DNA of 41,053 nucleotides. Source: Mangrovibacterium sp047972415. GTDB taxonomy: Bacteria; Bacteroidota; Bacteroidia; Bacteroidales; Prolixibacteraceae. Location of the stretch: contig JBKEAN010000073.1 in assembly GCA_047972415.1 (NCBI GenBank), positions 1 through 41,053 on the forward strand, in the 5' to 3' direction. This document shows positions 9,446-18,443 of the stretch, piece by piece (within the stretch, counting starts at the first letter, position 1; each line of letters opens with the position of its first letter). Below the pieces are notes generated by a model. It saw nothing but the letters and a program-made list of their open reading frames with translations. It was not told where the DNA came from and ran no database searches. Both the position numbers and the translations under genes were made by a program.

Positions 9446-9952
9446 CTATTTAAAATCTTTTTTCAGGGCTTCAACCCACTTTTCAACACGATCTTTGGTT
9501 AAGCGGGGTTGATTCTCTTGGTCGATACAGAGCCCACAAAACTGGTTGCCACGTTCAGCACGGCTACCTTCGTAGTTGTACCCTTCACGCGAGGTAAAGC
9601 CAACGAGTTGGCCACCGCGGGACTCAATCAGCTCGGCAAAAATACCTACGCCATCGTTGAAATTCTCGGTATAGGTTTTTTGATCGCCTAAGCCGTAAAT
9701 AGCAAACTTCTTGCCTTTCAGGTTCATATCATCAATAGCAGGTACAAACTCATCCCAATAGTTTGGCAATTCGCCATCCCACCAAGTGGCAACTCCAACA
9801 ATGTAATTTGTGTACTTCAGAAAATTTTCTTCGGTAACTTCTTCGGCATTAATGATATCGAGATTTTCTTTGCCGAAAGCCTCAATAATCTTCTCGCTTA
9901 CTTTAGACGTTTTATTTGTGTGAAAACTGTAAAATATAGCTGTTTTACTCAT
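9446..9952 (-). CDS. fldA: Flavodoxin (long-chain)
   Basis: A small FMN electron carrier of 168 residues. The N-terminal FMN phosphate loop is the modified FYSFHTNKTSKV. The aromatic FMN loop is TWWDGELPNYWDEF at about 57-70, and the second contact is GLGDQKTYTENFNDG near 90-104, with the extra long-chain loop after it. The ATG at 9952 is preferred over an in-frame TTG at 9961. It begins 10 bases after the E1 gene and shares the terminator, so it is probably co-transcribed with the dehydrogenase. That suggests, but does not prove, a link between flavodoxin and 2-oxoacid metabolism here. In this phylum flavodoxin often replaces ferredoxin when iron is low. Confidence 0.93.
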   Translation of the reverse strand: MSKTAIFYSFHTNKTSKVSEKIIEAFGKENLDIINAEEVTEENFLKYTNYIVGVATWWDGELPNYWDEFVPAIDDMNLKGKKFAIYGLGDQKTYTENFNDGVGIFAELIESRGGQLVGFTSREGYNYEGSRAERGNQFCGLCIDQENQPRLTKDRVEKWVEALKKDFK

Positions 9953-9962
9953 GATTTTCAAT

Positions 9963-12008
9963 TTAGTATGCGATTAATTCTTTAGCTGCTGCCACAATTT
10001 TATCGGTATTAGGAAGAATAGCCTTTTCCAGGATACGATTGAATCCGACCGGGGTATAAGGTGATCCAACCCGCTTCACCGGTGCATCCAGGTATTCGAA
10101 AGCTTCTTCCATAATCAGCGAAGCTACTTCGGAACCAAAACCGGCAAAAACCTTATCCTCATGCACAACCAACACTTTGCTGGTTTTTTTGACCGATTGG
10201 AGAATAGCTTCTTTGTCCAGCGGAATTAATGAGCGTAAATCGATCACTTCAACATCAATTCCGTCTGATGCAAGTTTATCAGCTGCCTCCAGACTGTGAA
10301 TAAGCGTGTTGCCATAAGTAATTAGCGTAAGGTCTTTTCCAGGGCGGCGAATGCGGGCTTTTCCGAATGGAACCTCAAAATCGTCTGGAATTGACGCGGC
10401 TGCCTGAGGCGCGTTATACAGCGCTTTAGGTTCCATAATGACCGTCATACCCGGCGAGCGCATAGCTGTGCGCAATAAACCGGCTGCGTCGTCGGCAAAA
10501 CACGGATAAACTATGCGTACACCCGGAATGGTTGCCAACGCCCCTTCGATATTTTGTGAATGGTACAAACCACCGCCAATATAGCCGCCCGAAGCCAGCC
10601 TGATAGTCATGTTGGGAACAAATTGCCCGTTCGAGCGCCAGTAATCATGACTGGAATCAACGTATTGTTCCATGGCCGGCCAAAAGTAATCGGCAAATTC
10701 AGCACCCTCAATTACCAAACGAATTTTTTTATCGAAACGGCTCATCCCGTTGGCTGTACCAACAATAAAATCTTCGGCAATTGGAGCGCTAAATACGCGA
10801 TCTTCGCCAAATTCCTGCTGCATTCCCTTGGTTACGTTAAATGCGCCGCCTTTGTCTTTATTAGCAACATCCTGCCCCCAAATAAAGGTATCCGGATTGG
10901 CACGAAACTCTTCTTTCAGGGTTTTGTTGATGGCATCCACCAGTTTAATTTTCTCACCCTCGTCATTATGTGTTCCGTCCGGGTATTTGTCGGCTTTATA
11001 GGGTTCGGGCATCACAAAATCGAAAATCGTAGACGGATCCGGATCCGGTGCTTTCATCGCTTTCTTGTGCGCATCTTTTACAATAGCAACAGCCTCTTCT
11101 TCAATTGCTTTTATTTCATCCTGCGTAAAACGGTTGTAGCGGACAAGCATTCGGATAAATTTGGCCAGCGGATCATAGACACGGGCATAATTCCGTTCAT
11201 TTTCACTTCTATAAAGCTCGTGCCGATCGGAATTTGAATGAGATTCCATGCGCACACAGTTTGCCTGAACAATTACCGGCTCACCAACCTCCAGAACATG
11301 TTTTTTGGCCTCTGTCATGGCATTCATCGAGTCAAAAACGTCTTTACCATTACAATGAATGATGCGTAGGTTTTTGAAGCCCGAAAAATTGTTTGCCGCC
11401 TTGCGGTTAGCCGTTTGCATGTGTTTGGGAACCGAAATCCCGTAGCCATTGTCCTGAAGGACGAAAATTACCGGCAACTTCTCCCGTGATGCACCGTTAA
11501 TGGCTTCATAAACATAACCTTCTGATGTTGACGATTCACCGTGTGAGGTAATTGAAACACCCTTGTGTTTGTAGTACTTCATGGCCCGGCCCACTCCTAC
11601 TGCATGTAAATCGTGGTTTCCGGTACAGCTTGATACATTGTGGATGTTCCATTCCGGTTTGGCAAAATGGTTCGACATATGGCGGCCTCCACCGGCAACA
11701 TCTGTTCCTTTTGAAATACCATTCAGAATGATTTCTTCTGCTGTTAAACCAGCTGAAAAACAGGTCATCATGTCGCGATAATAAGGAAACAAGTGGTCGG
11801 TTGCCCGATCGAAAACCTGACCGATGGCAAACTGGATACCATCATGCCCAGCGTAAGGTGCATGATACGACCAACCGATTGCCTGTTTAAGGTAATTCGG
11901 GGCACGCTCGTCCAACTTCCGGCCTACAACAAGTGTTGTCAGCCATTGGCGAAGTGTTTCCTTTTCAACATTCTTAATCGTGTATAATTTTGGATAGATA
12001 CTTGTCAT
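9963..12008 (-). CDS. Fused E1 alpha-beta subunit of 2-oxoacid (branched-chain type) dehydrogenase
   Basis: A thiamine-diphosphate enzyme that decarboxylates a 2-oxoacid and passes the acyl group to lipoyl-E2. One 681-residue chain joins the alpha-like half (1-340) and the beta-like half (345-681), which are separate genes in many bacteria. The ThDP motif reads HGESSTSEG (157-164) to QDNGYGIS (185-192): glutamate replaces the aspartate of the usual GDG, as in human branched-chain E1-alpha. The beta half has GQDVANKDKGGAF near 370 and a transketolase C-terminal domain (DLRSLIPLD, VHED). The ATG at 12008 is chosen over an in-frame TTG at 12017 that would overlap the E2 stop. It lies directly after the E2 gene. 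Substrate (branched-chain oxoacids or pyruvate) is not decided by sequence alone. No E3 lies nearby. Confidence 0.92.
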   Translation of the reverse strand: MTSIYPKLYTIKNVEKETLRQWLTTLVVGRKLDERAPNYLKQAIGWSYHAPYAGHDGIQFAIGQVFDRATDHLFPYYRDMMTCFSAGLTAEEIILNGISKGTDVAGGGRHMSNHFAKPEWNIHNVSSCTGNHDLHAVGVGRAMKYYKHKGVSITSHGESSTSEGYVYEAINGASREKLPVIFVLQDNGYGISVPKHMQTANRKAANNFSGFKNLRIIHCNGKDVFDSMNAMTEAKKHVLEVGEPVIVQANCVRMESHSNSDRHELYRSENERNYARVYDPLAKFIRMLVRYNRFTQDEIKAIEEEAVAIVKDAHKKAMKAPDPDPSTIFDFVMPEPYKADKYPDGTHNDEGEKIKLVDAINKTLKEEFRANPDTFIWGQDVANKDKGGAFNVTKGMQQEFGEDRVFSAPIAEDFIVGTANGMSRFDKKIRLVIEGAEFADYFWPAMEQYVDSSHDYWRSNGQFVPNMTIRLASGGYIGGGLYHSQNIEGALATIPGVRIVYPCFADDAAGLLRTAMRSPGMTVIMEPKALYNAPQAAASIPDDFEVPFGKARIRRPGKDLTLITYGNTLIHSLEAADKLASDGIDVEVIDLRSLIPLDKEAILQSVKKTSKVLVVHEDKVFAGFGSEVASLIMEEAFEYLDAPVKRVGSPYTPVGFNRILEKAILPNTDKIVAAAKELIAY

Positions 12009-12013
12009 TGGAA

Positions 12014-13318
12014 TCAAATTTTTCTGTTTACATCAAATTCTTCGAGCAAATCGGCAATCCGGCGAAGGAACGCACCTCCCAACGCACCATCAATAATCCG
12101 GTGATCGTAGGATACGGACAGAAACATTTTGTGACGGATCGCAATGACATCACCCGCCGGAGTTTCCAATACTGCCGGTTTTTTTGTGATGCTGCCGGTT
12201 GCTAAAATTGCCACCTCGGGCTGGTTAATGATTGGCGTACCAATATCGTTCCGGAAGGTGCCAAAATTGCTAATGCTGAAGGTACCTCCTGAAATCTCAT
12301 CAGGTGTTAACTTATTGATGCGCGCCCGATTGGCGAGATCATTCATAGAAGAAGTTAAACCAACCATGTTTTTTTGATCTGCATCGCGGATAACAGGAAC
12401 AATCAGGTTACCATCGGGCTTTGCAACTGCTACACCAATGTTTACTTTACCGCGAAGTATAATCTTATCTCCATCAACCGATGCATTCAGCATCGGGAAT
12501 TCGCGTAGCGCCGTAGCAGCAGCTTCAATAAATACCGGCATAAAAGTCAGCTTCTGCCCGTATTTTGTTTGGAATTCGTCTTTTACTTTATTACGCCATA
12601 GCACCACATTGGTCACATCAATTTCGACAACCGAAGTCACGTGAGGTGCTGTTTGTACCGATTGGACCATACGCTCTGCAATAATTTTGCGAATACGGTC
12701 CATTTCAACTACTTTATCATCTGCTCCCACGGTAATATTCATTTTAGGCGCTGCGGGTTTCTGGGCCGAAGGTGCCGAAACCGGTGCTTCTGCCTTTGGA
12801 GCCGAAACGGTTTTTTGGGCGCCTTTACCGGCCAGGTACTCAAGCACATCCTGTTTTTGAACACGGCCACTTAAGCCACTTCCCTCGATAGCCTCCAACT
12901 CGGCAACCGAAATATTTTCTTCTTTAGCTATTGAGCGAACAAGGGGTGAATAGAAACGAGTTGATTCTGTCAAATCAGCCGGAGCAGAAACCGCTGTATT
13001 TGACGCGGCCTTCGCAGCTATAGGCGATGTTTCGGCTTTTTCTTCGCTCCGACTATCGGAGCTGTCATCACCATCTTTGTCGGTTTTGATGATGGCAACA
13101 ATCTCGCCTACCGGTACTACCGAATCAACTTCGAACAGAATTTTTTTTATCACTCCTTCAACCGGTGAAGGAATTTCGGAATCAACCTTTTCGGTGGCAA
13201 TTTCGAAGAGCATGTCGTCTTCTTCAACTTTATCGCCTTCTTTTACAAACCACTTTGTTATGGTTGCCTCCTGAACGCTTTCGCCCATTTTGGGCATTTG
13301 AATCTTAAACTCGGACAT
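12014..13318 (-). CDS. Dihydrolipoamide acyltransferase (E2) of 2-oxoacid dehydrogenase complex
   Basis: Forms the core of the complex and transfers the acyl group from lipoate to coenzyme A. 434 residues: one N-terminal lipoyl domain with the lipoylated Lys44 in TEKVDSE, an Ala/Pro-rich linker, a peripheral-subunit binding domain at about 124-162 (SPLVRSIAKEENI, SGLSGRVQKQDVL), a second Ala/Pro linker, and the catalytic domain with the DHRIIDG motif (His406, Asp410) near the C-terminus. It is the first gene of the E2-E1-fldA unit, five bases ahead of E1. Branched-chain or pyruvate specificity cannot be set from motifs alone. E3 must be encoded elsewhere. Confidence 0.94.
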   Translation of the reverse strand: MSEFKIQMPKMGESVQEATITKWFVKEGDKVEEDDMLFEIATEKVDSEIPSPVEGVIKKILFEVDSVVPVGEIVAIIKTDKDGDDSSDSRSEEKAETSPIAAKAASNTAVSAPADLTESTRFYSPLVRSIAKEENISVAELEAIEGSGLSGRVQKQDVLEYLAGKGAQKTVSAPKAEAPVSAPSAQKPAAPKMNITVGADDKVVEMDRIRKIIAERMVQSVQTAPHVTSVVEIDVTNVVLWRNKVKDEFQTKYGQKLTFMPVFIEAAATALREFPMLNASVDGDKIILRGKVNIGVAVAKPDGNLIVPVIRDADQKNMVGLTSSMNDLANRARINKLTPDEISGGTFSISNFGTFRNDIGTPIINQPEVAILATGSITKKPAVLETPAGDVIAIRHKMFLSVSYDHRIIDGALGGAFLRRIADLLEEFDVNRKI

Positions 13319-13500
13319 TTTCCAATTTATTTATTTAACACATTATTTTATCTGAAATTTTCACCACTTAAAACACCTGGCGATTGCTTTTGTTCAAGCA
13401 AAAAAAAGACTTTCGGGTACTTTTACAAAGCCCGTTTTAACTGGATTTTTAAGAAGGAAAAGAGGTTGCCGGCAGTATGGAGCAAAATTGAAACTAAAGC

Positions 13501-13962
13501 CTAGTTTTTTATCACAATTTTATCGAAAATACATACAATTTCTGCCGGATTGCTGGTAGTGCGAAGCTCGGCTTCGATTGGCGAAGTATCGCGCTGGGCA
13601 ATTTGAAGACATTTTTCGAGAATGGTCCGAAATTCGTTTTCAGCCTGATCTTTTTGAAGGGTACCCTTTTTCAGACATTTACTGAAATATTTTGATAGCT
13701 TCTGAACCGAATAATATAAATCTGGTTTGATGATTTCGATGGAAGTTTGAAAATCGGGAGCCCCAGTGCTGACTTTTTTAGAATAAAGTTGATTGAATTG
13801 CTCGAGTTTGATGCTGAGTTCGAGGCTTAATAAATCATTTTGTGGGCAATCTTTGATTTGAGGGTATGAAATTGGGCTACTTTCGAAAATGTAACTCTGT
13901 TGAGCATTGGCCGCAATAGCGCTTATAACAATAAATACAAACAAGCTAAACAGTCCTTTCAT
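13501..13962 (-). CDS. Small secreted protein of unknown function
   Basis: 153 residues with a good signal peptide (hydrophobic core at about 4-16, cleavage after ANA before QQ), so it is probably periplasmic or surface-exposed. The mature part is mostly helical by composition, with Lys-rich stretches, and has four cysteines spread through the mature chain, which could form disulfides. No family is recognised. The 181 bases between it and the E2 gene hold no clear terminator. Confidence 0.6.
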   Translation of the reverse strand: MKGLFSLFVFIVISAIAANAQQSYIFESSPISYPQIKDCPQNDLLSLELSIKLEQFNQLYSKKVSTGAPDFQTSIEIIKPDLYYSVQKLSKYFSKCLKKGTLQKDQAENEFRTILEKCLQIAQRDTSPIEAELRTTSNPAEIVCIFDKIVIKN

Positions 13963-14048
13963 ACTTCAATTCCTCATTTACTCGCACCTAAAGTAGAAAT
14001 AAAAATGCGAGATGACATGTTCCGGTTGTTAAAAAAGATTAAACAACT

Positions 14049-15353
14049 TTAATTTGGAATGGCTGAGAACCCGGCAGATAACTGATCTGTTGTAAACAGG
14101 TCGTGCTGTGGCCACTCTTTTATCGTTAAACAAATACGCGCCATCAGGCCACTAATGTCGTTTGCGAGCGATGCGCCTTTCCAGCTACTGGTGTTCGACA
14201 GGAACACCCAGGTTAGTCCATCCGCTTGTCTTTTAATCATTGCCGAAGTTCCGGCCATATTTCCGGTACGAATCCAATTGCCGTTGTCCAGTGCAGTTTT
14301 CCATCCCAACGGTCCACGAGCATAGGTGCTATTTGTCATTTCTGCAATCGAGTTTTCACTCAAAATGTCTTTTACTTCCGGTTTTCCGTCAATATACGAA
14401 ATCAACCGGGCTAGTTCAACAGCCGAACATATCCAGCCTCCTGCCGCACTTAACAACTCAATCGGGTTTCCGCCGTTGGTTTTGTCAACCAGGTTTCCGG
14501 AACCATTAAATGCTGGAATTGGTGGGACATTTGCCGATTGGAAGTAGCATACTTCGTTCTCTAACCGGGCTGTTTGGTAGCTGTTTCCAATATGCATATC
14601 CAGAATGCCGATAGGTTCCAATACATCTTCGCGGATATACGATTCGTAACTTTTTCCAGATGCAGCGGCTATCACTTCGCCCAGAAACATGTACCCCATA
14701 TTCGAATACACGCTCTGGCTTCCGGGGGTGAACGAGAGGCGGCGGGTAGCTACAAATTTAAAATACGACTGAATGGTTGCCGGAAGCGGATCGCCAACTT
14801 TTTCGGCTATCAGAATTGAATTGAAAGCCGGATCTCCAGCCCGTTGTGTCCACCCACCGGCATGGGCCAGCAAATGACGGACTGTTACCTGGTAAAGGCG
14901 TTTATCTGCGACTTCATTAAATACGGAGTCCTTTATAATTCCTTCGGGGCCAAATACGGTATCATCCAACTTCAGCTTATTATCATCGACTAAACGCATA
15001 ACGCCGATTGCTGTAAGTAGTTTTGACACGCTGGCAACCCGGAACAGGCTGCCTGCCTCTACTTCACTTCCAATGGAATCGGCTTGTCCAAAGCCTTGGG
15101 CATAAACTAGTTTCTCGTCCTTTACAACAGCAACCGAAACTCCGTGCAGCCCCCACTGTTTTCGAAAGTGATTAATCTGCTTTTGGATGTACAGCGAATT
15201 TGCAAAATCGGATAACTTGTTGGTTATACGGCTATTCAATCCAATCACTTCCAACTTATAATTGGGTGCAGGTTGTTTTGTGGTATTGTAGCTTTTCGAA
15301 CTAAAACTAAATACCAAAATAGACGCCAGAAATAAGTATTTGAAATACTTCAC
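14049..15353 (-). CDS. Secreted serine hydrolase of the beta-lactamase/penicillin-binding fold (class C-like)
   Basis: 434 residues with an N-terminal signal sequence (about residues 5-18). The beta-lactamase (PF00144-type) core shows the nucleophile motif SVSK (Ser108-Lys111) and the tyrosine motif YSN (Tyr216-Asn218). The third motif is less clear; a G-rich RTGNMAGTSAMI segment near the C-terminus is in the right place. In this family members are peptidases, esterases or D-amino-acid hydrolases rather than resistance enzymes, so resistance should not be assumed. The start is a GTG: an in-frame stop lies six codons upstream and no ATG is available. It follows pyrD by 20 bases and may be read through from the pyrimidine genes. 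Confidence 0.87.
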   Translation of the reverse strand: MKYFKYLFLASILVFSFSSKSYNTTKQPAPNYKLEVIGLNSRITNKLSDFANSLYIQKQINHFRKQWGLHGVSVAVVKDEKLVYAQGFGQADSIGSEVEAGSLFRVASVSKLLTAIGVMRLVDDNKLKLDDTVFGPEGIIKDSVFNEVADKRLYQVTVRHLLAHAGGWTQRAGDPAFNSILIAEKVGDPLPATIQSYFKFVATRRLSFTPGSQSVYSNMGYMFLGEVIAAASGKSYESYIREDVLEPIGILDMHIGNSYQTARLENEVCYFQSANVPPIPAFNGSGNLVDKTNGGNPIELLSAAGGWICSAVELARLISYIDGKPEVKDILSENSIAEMTNSTYARGPLGWKTALDNGNWIRTGNMAGTSAMIKRQADGLTWVFLSNTSSWKGASLANDISGLMARICLTIKEWPQHDLFTTDQLSAGFSAIPN

Positions 15354-15373
15354 AAAGCAACATTTAATTCAAG

Positions 15374-16285
15374 TTAAACTTCCAGGACACCGATTAACCC
15401 GGTAACCGATTTTATTGAATGACGATCTAAATATTCATTAATTCCGTCAACAATTTGAAGAGGAATAGTTGGGTCGATAAAAATGGCAGTTCCAATCTGA
15501 ACTGCGGTTGCTCCTGCCAATATAAACTCGATGGCATCGGTAGCATTCATTATCCCTCCCATTCCAACTACCGGCACGTTTACTGCCTGCGAAACTTGCC
15601 AGACCATCCGTAACGCAATGGGCTTAATGGCTGGACCTGATAACCCTCCGGTAATAGTTGACAACACTGGTCTGCGTTTTTCGGCATCAATGGCCATTCC
15701 CAAAAAGGTGTTCACCAGCGATACGGCATCGGCTCCCTGACCTTCCACTGCTTTCGCAATTTCGGCAATGTTGGTCACATTAGGCGATAGTTTCACAATC
15801 AATGGTTTGGAATAAACTGCACGAACAGCTTTAACCACTGCCTCGGCTGAAGCGCAACTTACACCGAATGCCATTCCTCCCTCTTTTACGTTCGGGCAAC
15901 TGATGTTTAACTCAATTGCCGGAATTTTATCCAGTTCATTGATTCGTTCGGTTAATTCAACGTATTCTTCAATGGTTGAACCGTTTACATTAACAATAAA
16001 GTTCGAATCAATATCTTTAATGGTTGGATAGATATTCTTAACGAAATTGTCCACTCCTTTATTTTGCAACCCCACAGCATTCAGCATACCACTTGGGGTT
16101 TCGGCCATCCTCGGATAGTTGTTTCCTTCGCGGTGTTTAAGGGTCGTCCCCTTCATAACCACTGCCCCAAGTTTCGATAAATCAACGAAATCGGCAATTT
16201 CCTGGCCAAACCCACAGGTTCCCGAAGCTGTCATCACTGGGTTTTTAAAGTAGAGGTCTTTTATTTTTACGCCTAAATCTGCCAT
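15374..16285 (-). CDS. pyrD: Dihydroorotate dehydrogenase B, catalytic subunit
   Basis: Oxidises dihydroorotate to orotate in de novo pyrimidine synthesis, using FMN and passing electrons to PyrK and then NAD. 303 residues, typical of class 1B. Catalytic Cys130 is in NISCPNVKEGG, and FMN-binding segments MTASGTCGFG, VVGMGGIMNATDA and GATAVQIGTAIF are present. The ATG at 16285 overlaps the end of pyrK by 13 bases, which supports translational coupling and a heterotetramer PyrD2K2. The active-site base being cysteine separates it from the membrane-bound class 2 enzyme, which uses serine. Confidence 0.96.
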   Translation of the reverse strand: MADLGVKIKDLYFKNPVMTASGTCGFGQEIADFVDLSKLGAVVMKGTTLKHREGNNYPRMAETPSGMLNAVGLQNKGVDNFVKNIYPTIKDIDSNFIVNVNGSTIEEYVELTERINELDKIPAIELNISCPNVKEGGMAFGVSCASAEAVVKAVRAVYSKPLIVKLSPNVTNIAEIAKAVEGQGADAVSLVNTFLGMAIDAEKRRPVLSTITGGLSGPAIKPIALRMVWQVSQAVNVPVVGMGGIMNATDAIEFILAGATAVQIGTAIFIDPTIPLQIVDGINEYLDRHSIKSVTGLIGVLEV

Positions 16286-17052
16286 GTCAAATCTTTAATA
16301 TTGAATACCGGTCCGTCGGTACATACACATTTATGTCCCGACGCTGTTTTTTCAACGCAACACAGACATACGCCAAAACCACAGGCCATCATATTTTCGA
16401 GCGAGGCTTCGCAAAACACGCCGGCAACAGCTGCATCTTTCGCAATGGCCTTCATCATTGGATTAGGTCCGCAGGTGTAAATCTTATTAAAATCAGTGAG
16501 TTTACTTTTGTAAATAGCATGATTTGTCACAAATCCCTTTTCGCCAAGGCTGCCATCTTCGGTTGTAAAGTAAAAGTTACCATTAGCTGCATAAGCGCTA
16601 ATATCAACATGGTCTGCTTTACTTCGGGCCCCAAGCAGGATGTGCACCTGTTCTGGCTTTAAACCGCATACTTTTGAAAGGAAAAGCATAGGCGCAACAC
16701 CACTACCACCACCTATCAGTAATACGTTATCATCTTTTTCGGGCATACTAAAGCCGTTCCCCAACGGGTAAATAACACTAACCTTTTCTCCCGGTTGATA
16801 ACCCGTCAATACCTTTGAACCACGCCCTAATATTTTAACCAGAAGCGAAAAACGTTTTTTATCGGCATCAACATCCAGCACGGAAAAAGGTCTGCGTAAG
16901 AATATTTCGGTCGCTTTTTTAATTTCAACGTTTACAAACTGCCCCGGATTAATTGGAGGAAGTTCCGCGTCGGCCTGAAGAACCAGGCGAAAGTTGTCAT
17001 GATTTAATTGTGTATTCTCAACGAGCAAAAGCTCTTGGACAGTTTTTCTCAT
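16273..17052 (-). CDS. pyrK: Dihydroorotate dehydrogenase B, electron-transfer subunit
   Basis: Carries FAD and a [2Fe-2S] cluster and moves electrons from PyrD to NAD. 259 residues. FAD binding is shown by RRPFSV near residue 53, and nucleotide binding by LLIGGGSGVAPMLFL near 107. The cluster ligands are at the C-terminus in the pattern C-x4-C-x2-C-x10-C (ACGFGVCLCC then KCVC), as in PyrK. It overlaps pyrD by 13 bases, and together they form the complete type 1B enzyme. Confidence 0.95.
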   Translation of the reverse strand: MRKTVQELLLVENTQLNHDNFRLVLQADAELPPINPGQFVNVEIKKATEIFLRRPFSVLDVDADKKRFSLLVKILGRGSKVLTGYQPGEKVSVIYPLGNGFSMPEKDDNVLLIGGGSGVAPMLFLSKVCGLKPEQVHILLGARSKADHVDISAYAANGNFYFTTEDGSLGEKGFVTNHAIYKSKLTDFNKIYTCGPNPMMKAIAKDAAVAGVFCEASLENMMACGFGVCLCCVEKTASGHKCVCTDGPVFNIKDLTWQI

Positions 17053-17088
17053 TCCAAGTTCAATTTGTCCGCAAATATAGGATAAAAA

Positions 17089-17547
17089 TCACTTAGCCGG
17101 TAAGTACTGCTTAAAAGTTTGGTCGGTATAGAAAACCACAATCCGCTCAATTTCCTTATCTGTAGTTGATATAATCCCTCCTTTCAATTGGGTTTCCAGC
17201 GGCATTCTGTTAATAACTTCGGTTTTAGGGGGCTCAGTAGTCGTTATTTCCGGGGCTTCGTTGGATTTATTCATTTCCGCAATGGGGGCTGCTGCAGCCG
17301 AAAATAGATCGTTTTTGGGAGGTGGAGCCGAAGTAGTCGCTCCCAACATATCGCCTTGACCTGTAATCAGCCATTTTGCATCAACTTCGGGATAAGTTTC
17401 TAAAAGCTTACTGATAAAGAGAAAGCCGGGCTTATTACGGCCCTGGAGTACATGCGTTATGTTGGAGCGTTGAACATCAATTGAATCGGCCAGTTCTGAA
17501 GAACTGATGCCTTTGTAGTCCATAAACTGCTTAATCCTATCATTCAT
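17089..17547 (-). CDS. XRE-family helix-turn-helix protein
   Basis: 152 residues. The N-terminal 60 residues form a Cro/C1-type helix-turn-helix (MDYKGISSSELADSIDVQ then RSNITHVLQGRNKPG, FISKLLETYPEVDAKWLITG). A low-complexity linker rich in Ala, Pro, Thr and Glu follows, and a short conserved-looking C-terminus (KEIERIVVFYTDQTFKQY). The form is common in Bacteroidota, often as a DNA-binding protein of unknown target. The ATG at 17547 is preferred to an in-frame TTG 51 bases upstream. It sits 36 bases ahead of pyrK, so it may lead that operon. Control of pyrimidine genes is possible but not shown. Confidence 0.85.
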   Translation of the reverse strand: MNDRIKQFMDYKGISSSELADSIDVQRSNITHVLQGRNKPGFLFISKLLETYPEVDAKWLITGQGDMLGATTSAPPPKNDLFSAAAAPIAEMNKSNEAPEITTTEPPKTEVINRMPLETQLKGGIISTTDKEIERIVVFYTDQTFKQYLPAK

Positions 17548-18025
17548 AATTGTTAATTTGCGAGAATTCAAAAATGCACATTTATAAATCAAATTCAAAA
17601 ACTATTTGTAAATTTCTGTAGTGTACTTTTGTGAATGTTGATTAAAGCAATGAATAAAAATATCCTTAAGCAATGTAAATAATAATCAGTATTATACTTG
17701 CAATAACTACCATAATATACTCATAACAAACAATGTAATTCAATATAAATATGTATTCTGGAAGCATCTTGTATATATTTGAAGAATAATCAAGAAAAAC
17801 ACTTTATTTAAAATATATAATTTCCTTATAATGTGTAATATAATTGTAAAATTTGAAAACATTTTTACCATGCATAGTGAGGTTTACAGAAATAAACTAT
17901 CCCCTACTCAATCACTCCAATTAGTATTGTTCTGCAAAATTAATTTGTAAATTAGTTGGCAATAAATATGAATGATGCCTAAAACAATTATCAATTTTTG
18001 TATTTAAAAATGTCAATTTACATTT

Positions 18026-18178
18026 ATGCAAGGTGTCTTTCAATTTACTATTCCCTTCGAAGCCGTTTGTGTTGAAGTACTGACTGAACAATTTTACGCT
18101 CTCCGGCTTCGGTCAAAAAAAAAATATGGCGTAGCCAAACAGCGAAAAAGGGTTTCCAGAGTACAGACTATGACCTGA
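18026..18178 (+). CDS. Possible 50-residue small protein or gene relic
   Basis: The ATG at 18026 opens a 50-codon frame ending in TGA at 18176-18178. Codons in the first part (GAA GCC GTT, CTC CGG CTT CGG) look more like neighbouring genes than the flanking AT-rich DNA, and the second half is very basic (KKKYGVAKQRKRVSR). No homology is recognised and no promoter was found, so it could equally be the remains of a larger gene. The left arm of the inverted repeat at 18142 falls inside it. Confidence 0.25.
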   Translation: MQGVFQFTIPFEAVCVEVLTEQFYALRLRSKKKYGVAKQRKRVSRVQTMT

Positions 18179-18200
18179 ATTTCTGGGAACCCCGTTTTGC
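18142..18200. repeat. Imperfect inverted repeat with 19-base arms
   Basis: The arm at 18142-18160 (GCGAAAAAGGGTTTCCAGA) and the arm at 18182-18200 match in 15 of 19 positions when one is reverse-complemented, with a 21-base spacer. No T tract follows, so it is not an obvious terminator. Confidence 0.4.
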
Positions 18201-18411
18201 TGCTTTGGGCTCAATTCCTAGTGCTTTTCCCCTATTCTTTATCGGCTATTTTATTTTAAGCAATTCTCAATGAGTTAAAAATGCATTATTTCATTCATAA
18301 ATCGATATGTATGTGTGACTTATGTGTGTTTTTAGCAATTGGAACTTTTTAACAACCTGGCAAAATCAGTATAAGTTTTAGTACTTCTATGATTTTTAAG
18401 GCAAGGAATAC

Positions 18412-18419
18412 TAAATTTG
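18412..18419 (+). promoter_or_regulatory. Candidate -7 promoter box for the metallophosphoesterase
   Basis: TAAATTTG matches the TAnnTTTG consensus and ends 24 bases before the ATG at 18444. No -33 TTTG is seen at the expected spacing. Confidence 0.4.
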
Positions 18420-18443
18420 GGTACGTACTATCAACTTTAGTTT

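Larger units (their letters stand above)
17548..18411. other. AT-rich intergenic region of about 860 bases
   Basis: No clear gene on either strand. The left part is very AT-rich. Around 18026-18178 a 50-codon plus-strand frame (basic C-terminal half) has a GC content nearer to coding DNA, and may be a small gene or a relic. An imperfect inverted repeat follows at 18142-18200. The TAAATTTG box at 18412 belongs to the next gene. Confidence 0.5.

Noticed and set aside
10560..11237. Plus-strand frame of 225 codons inside the E1 gene
   Set aside because: It is antisense to well conserved E1 sequence and shows no recognisable motif.
13384..13401. Hairpin TTGCTT/AAGCAA near the E2 gene start
   Set aside because: The stem is only six bases and the adjacent homopolymer is on the wrong side for a terminator of either flanking gene.
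14049..15353. Antibiotic-resistance beta-lactamase
   Set aside because: The fold and SxxK/YxN motifs are present, but most members of this broad family are peptidases or esterases, and nothing here points to antibiotic hydrolysis.
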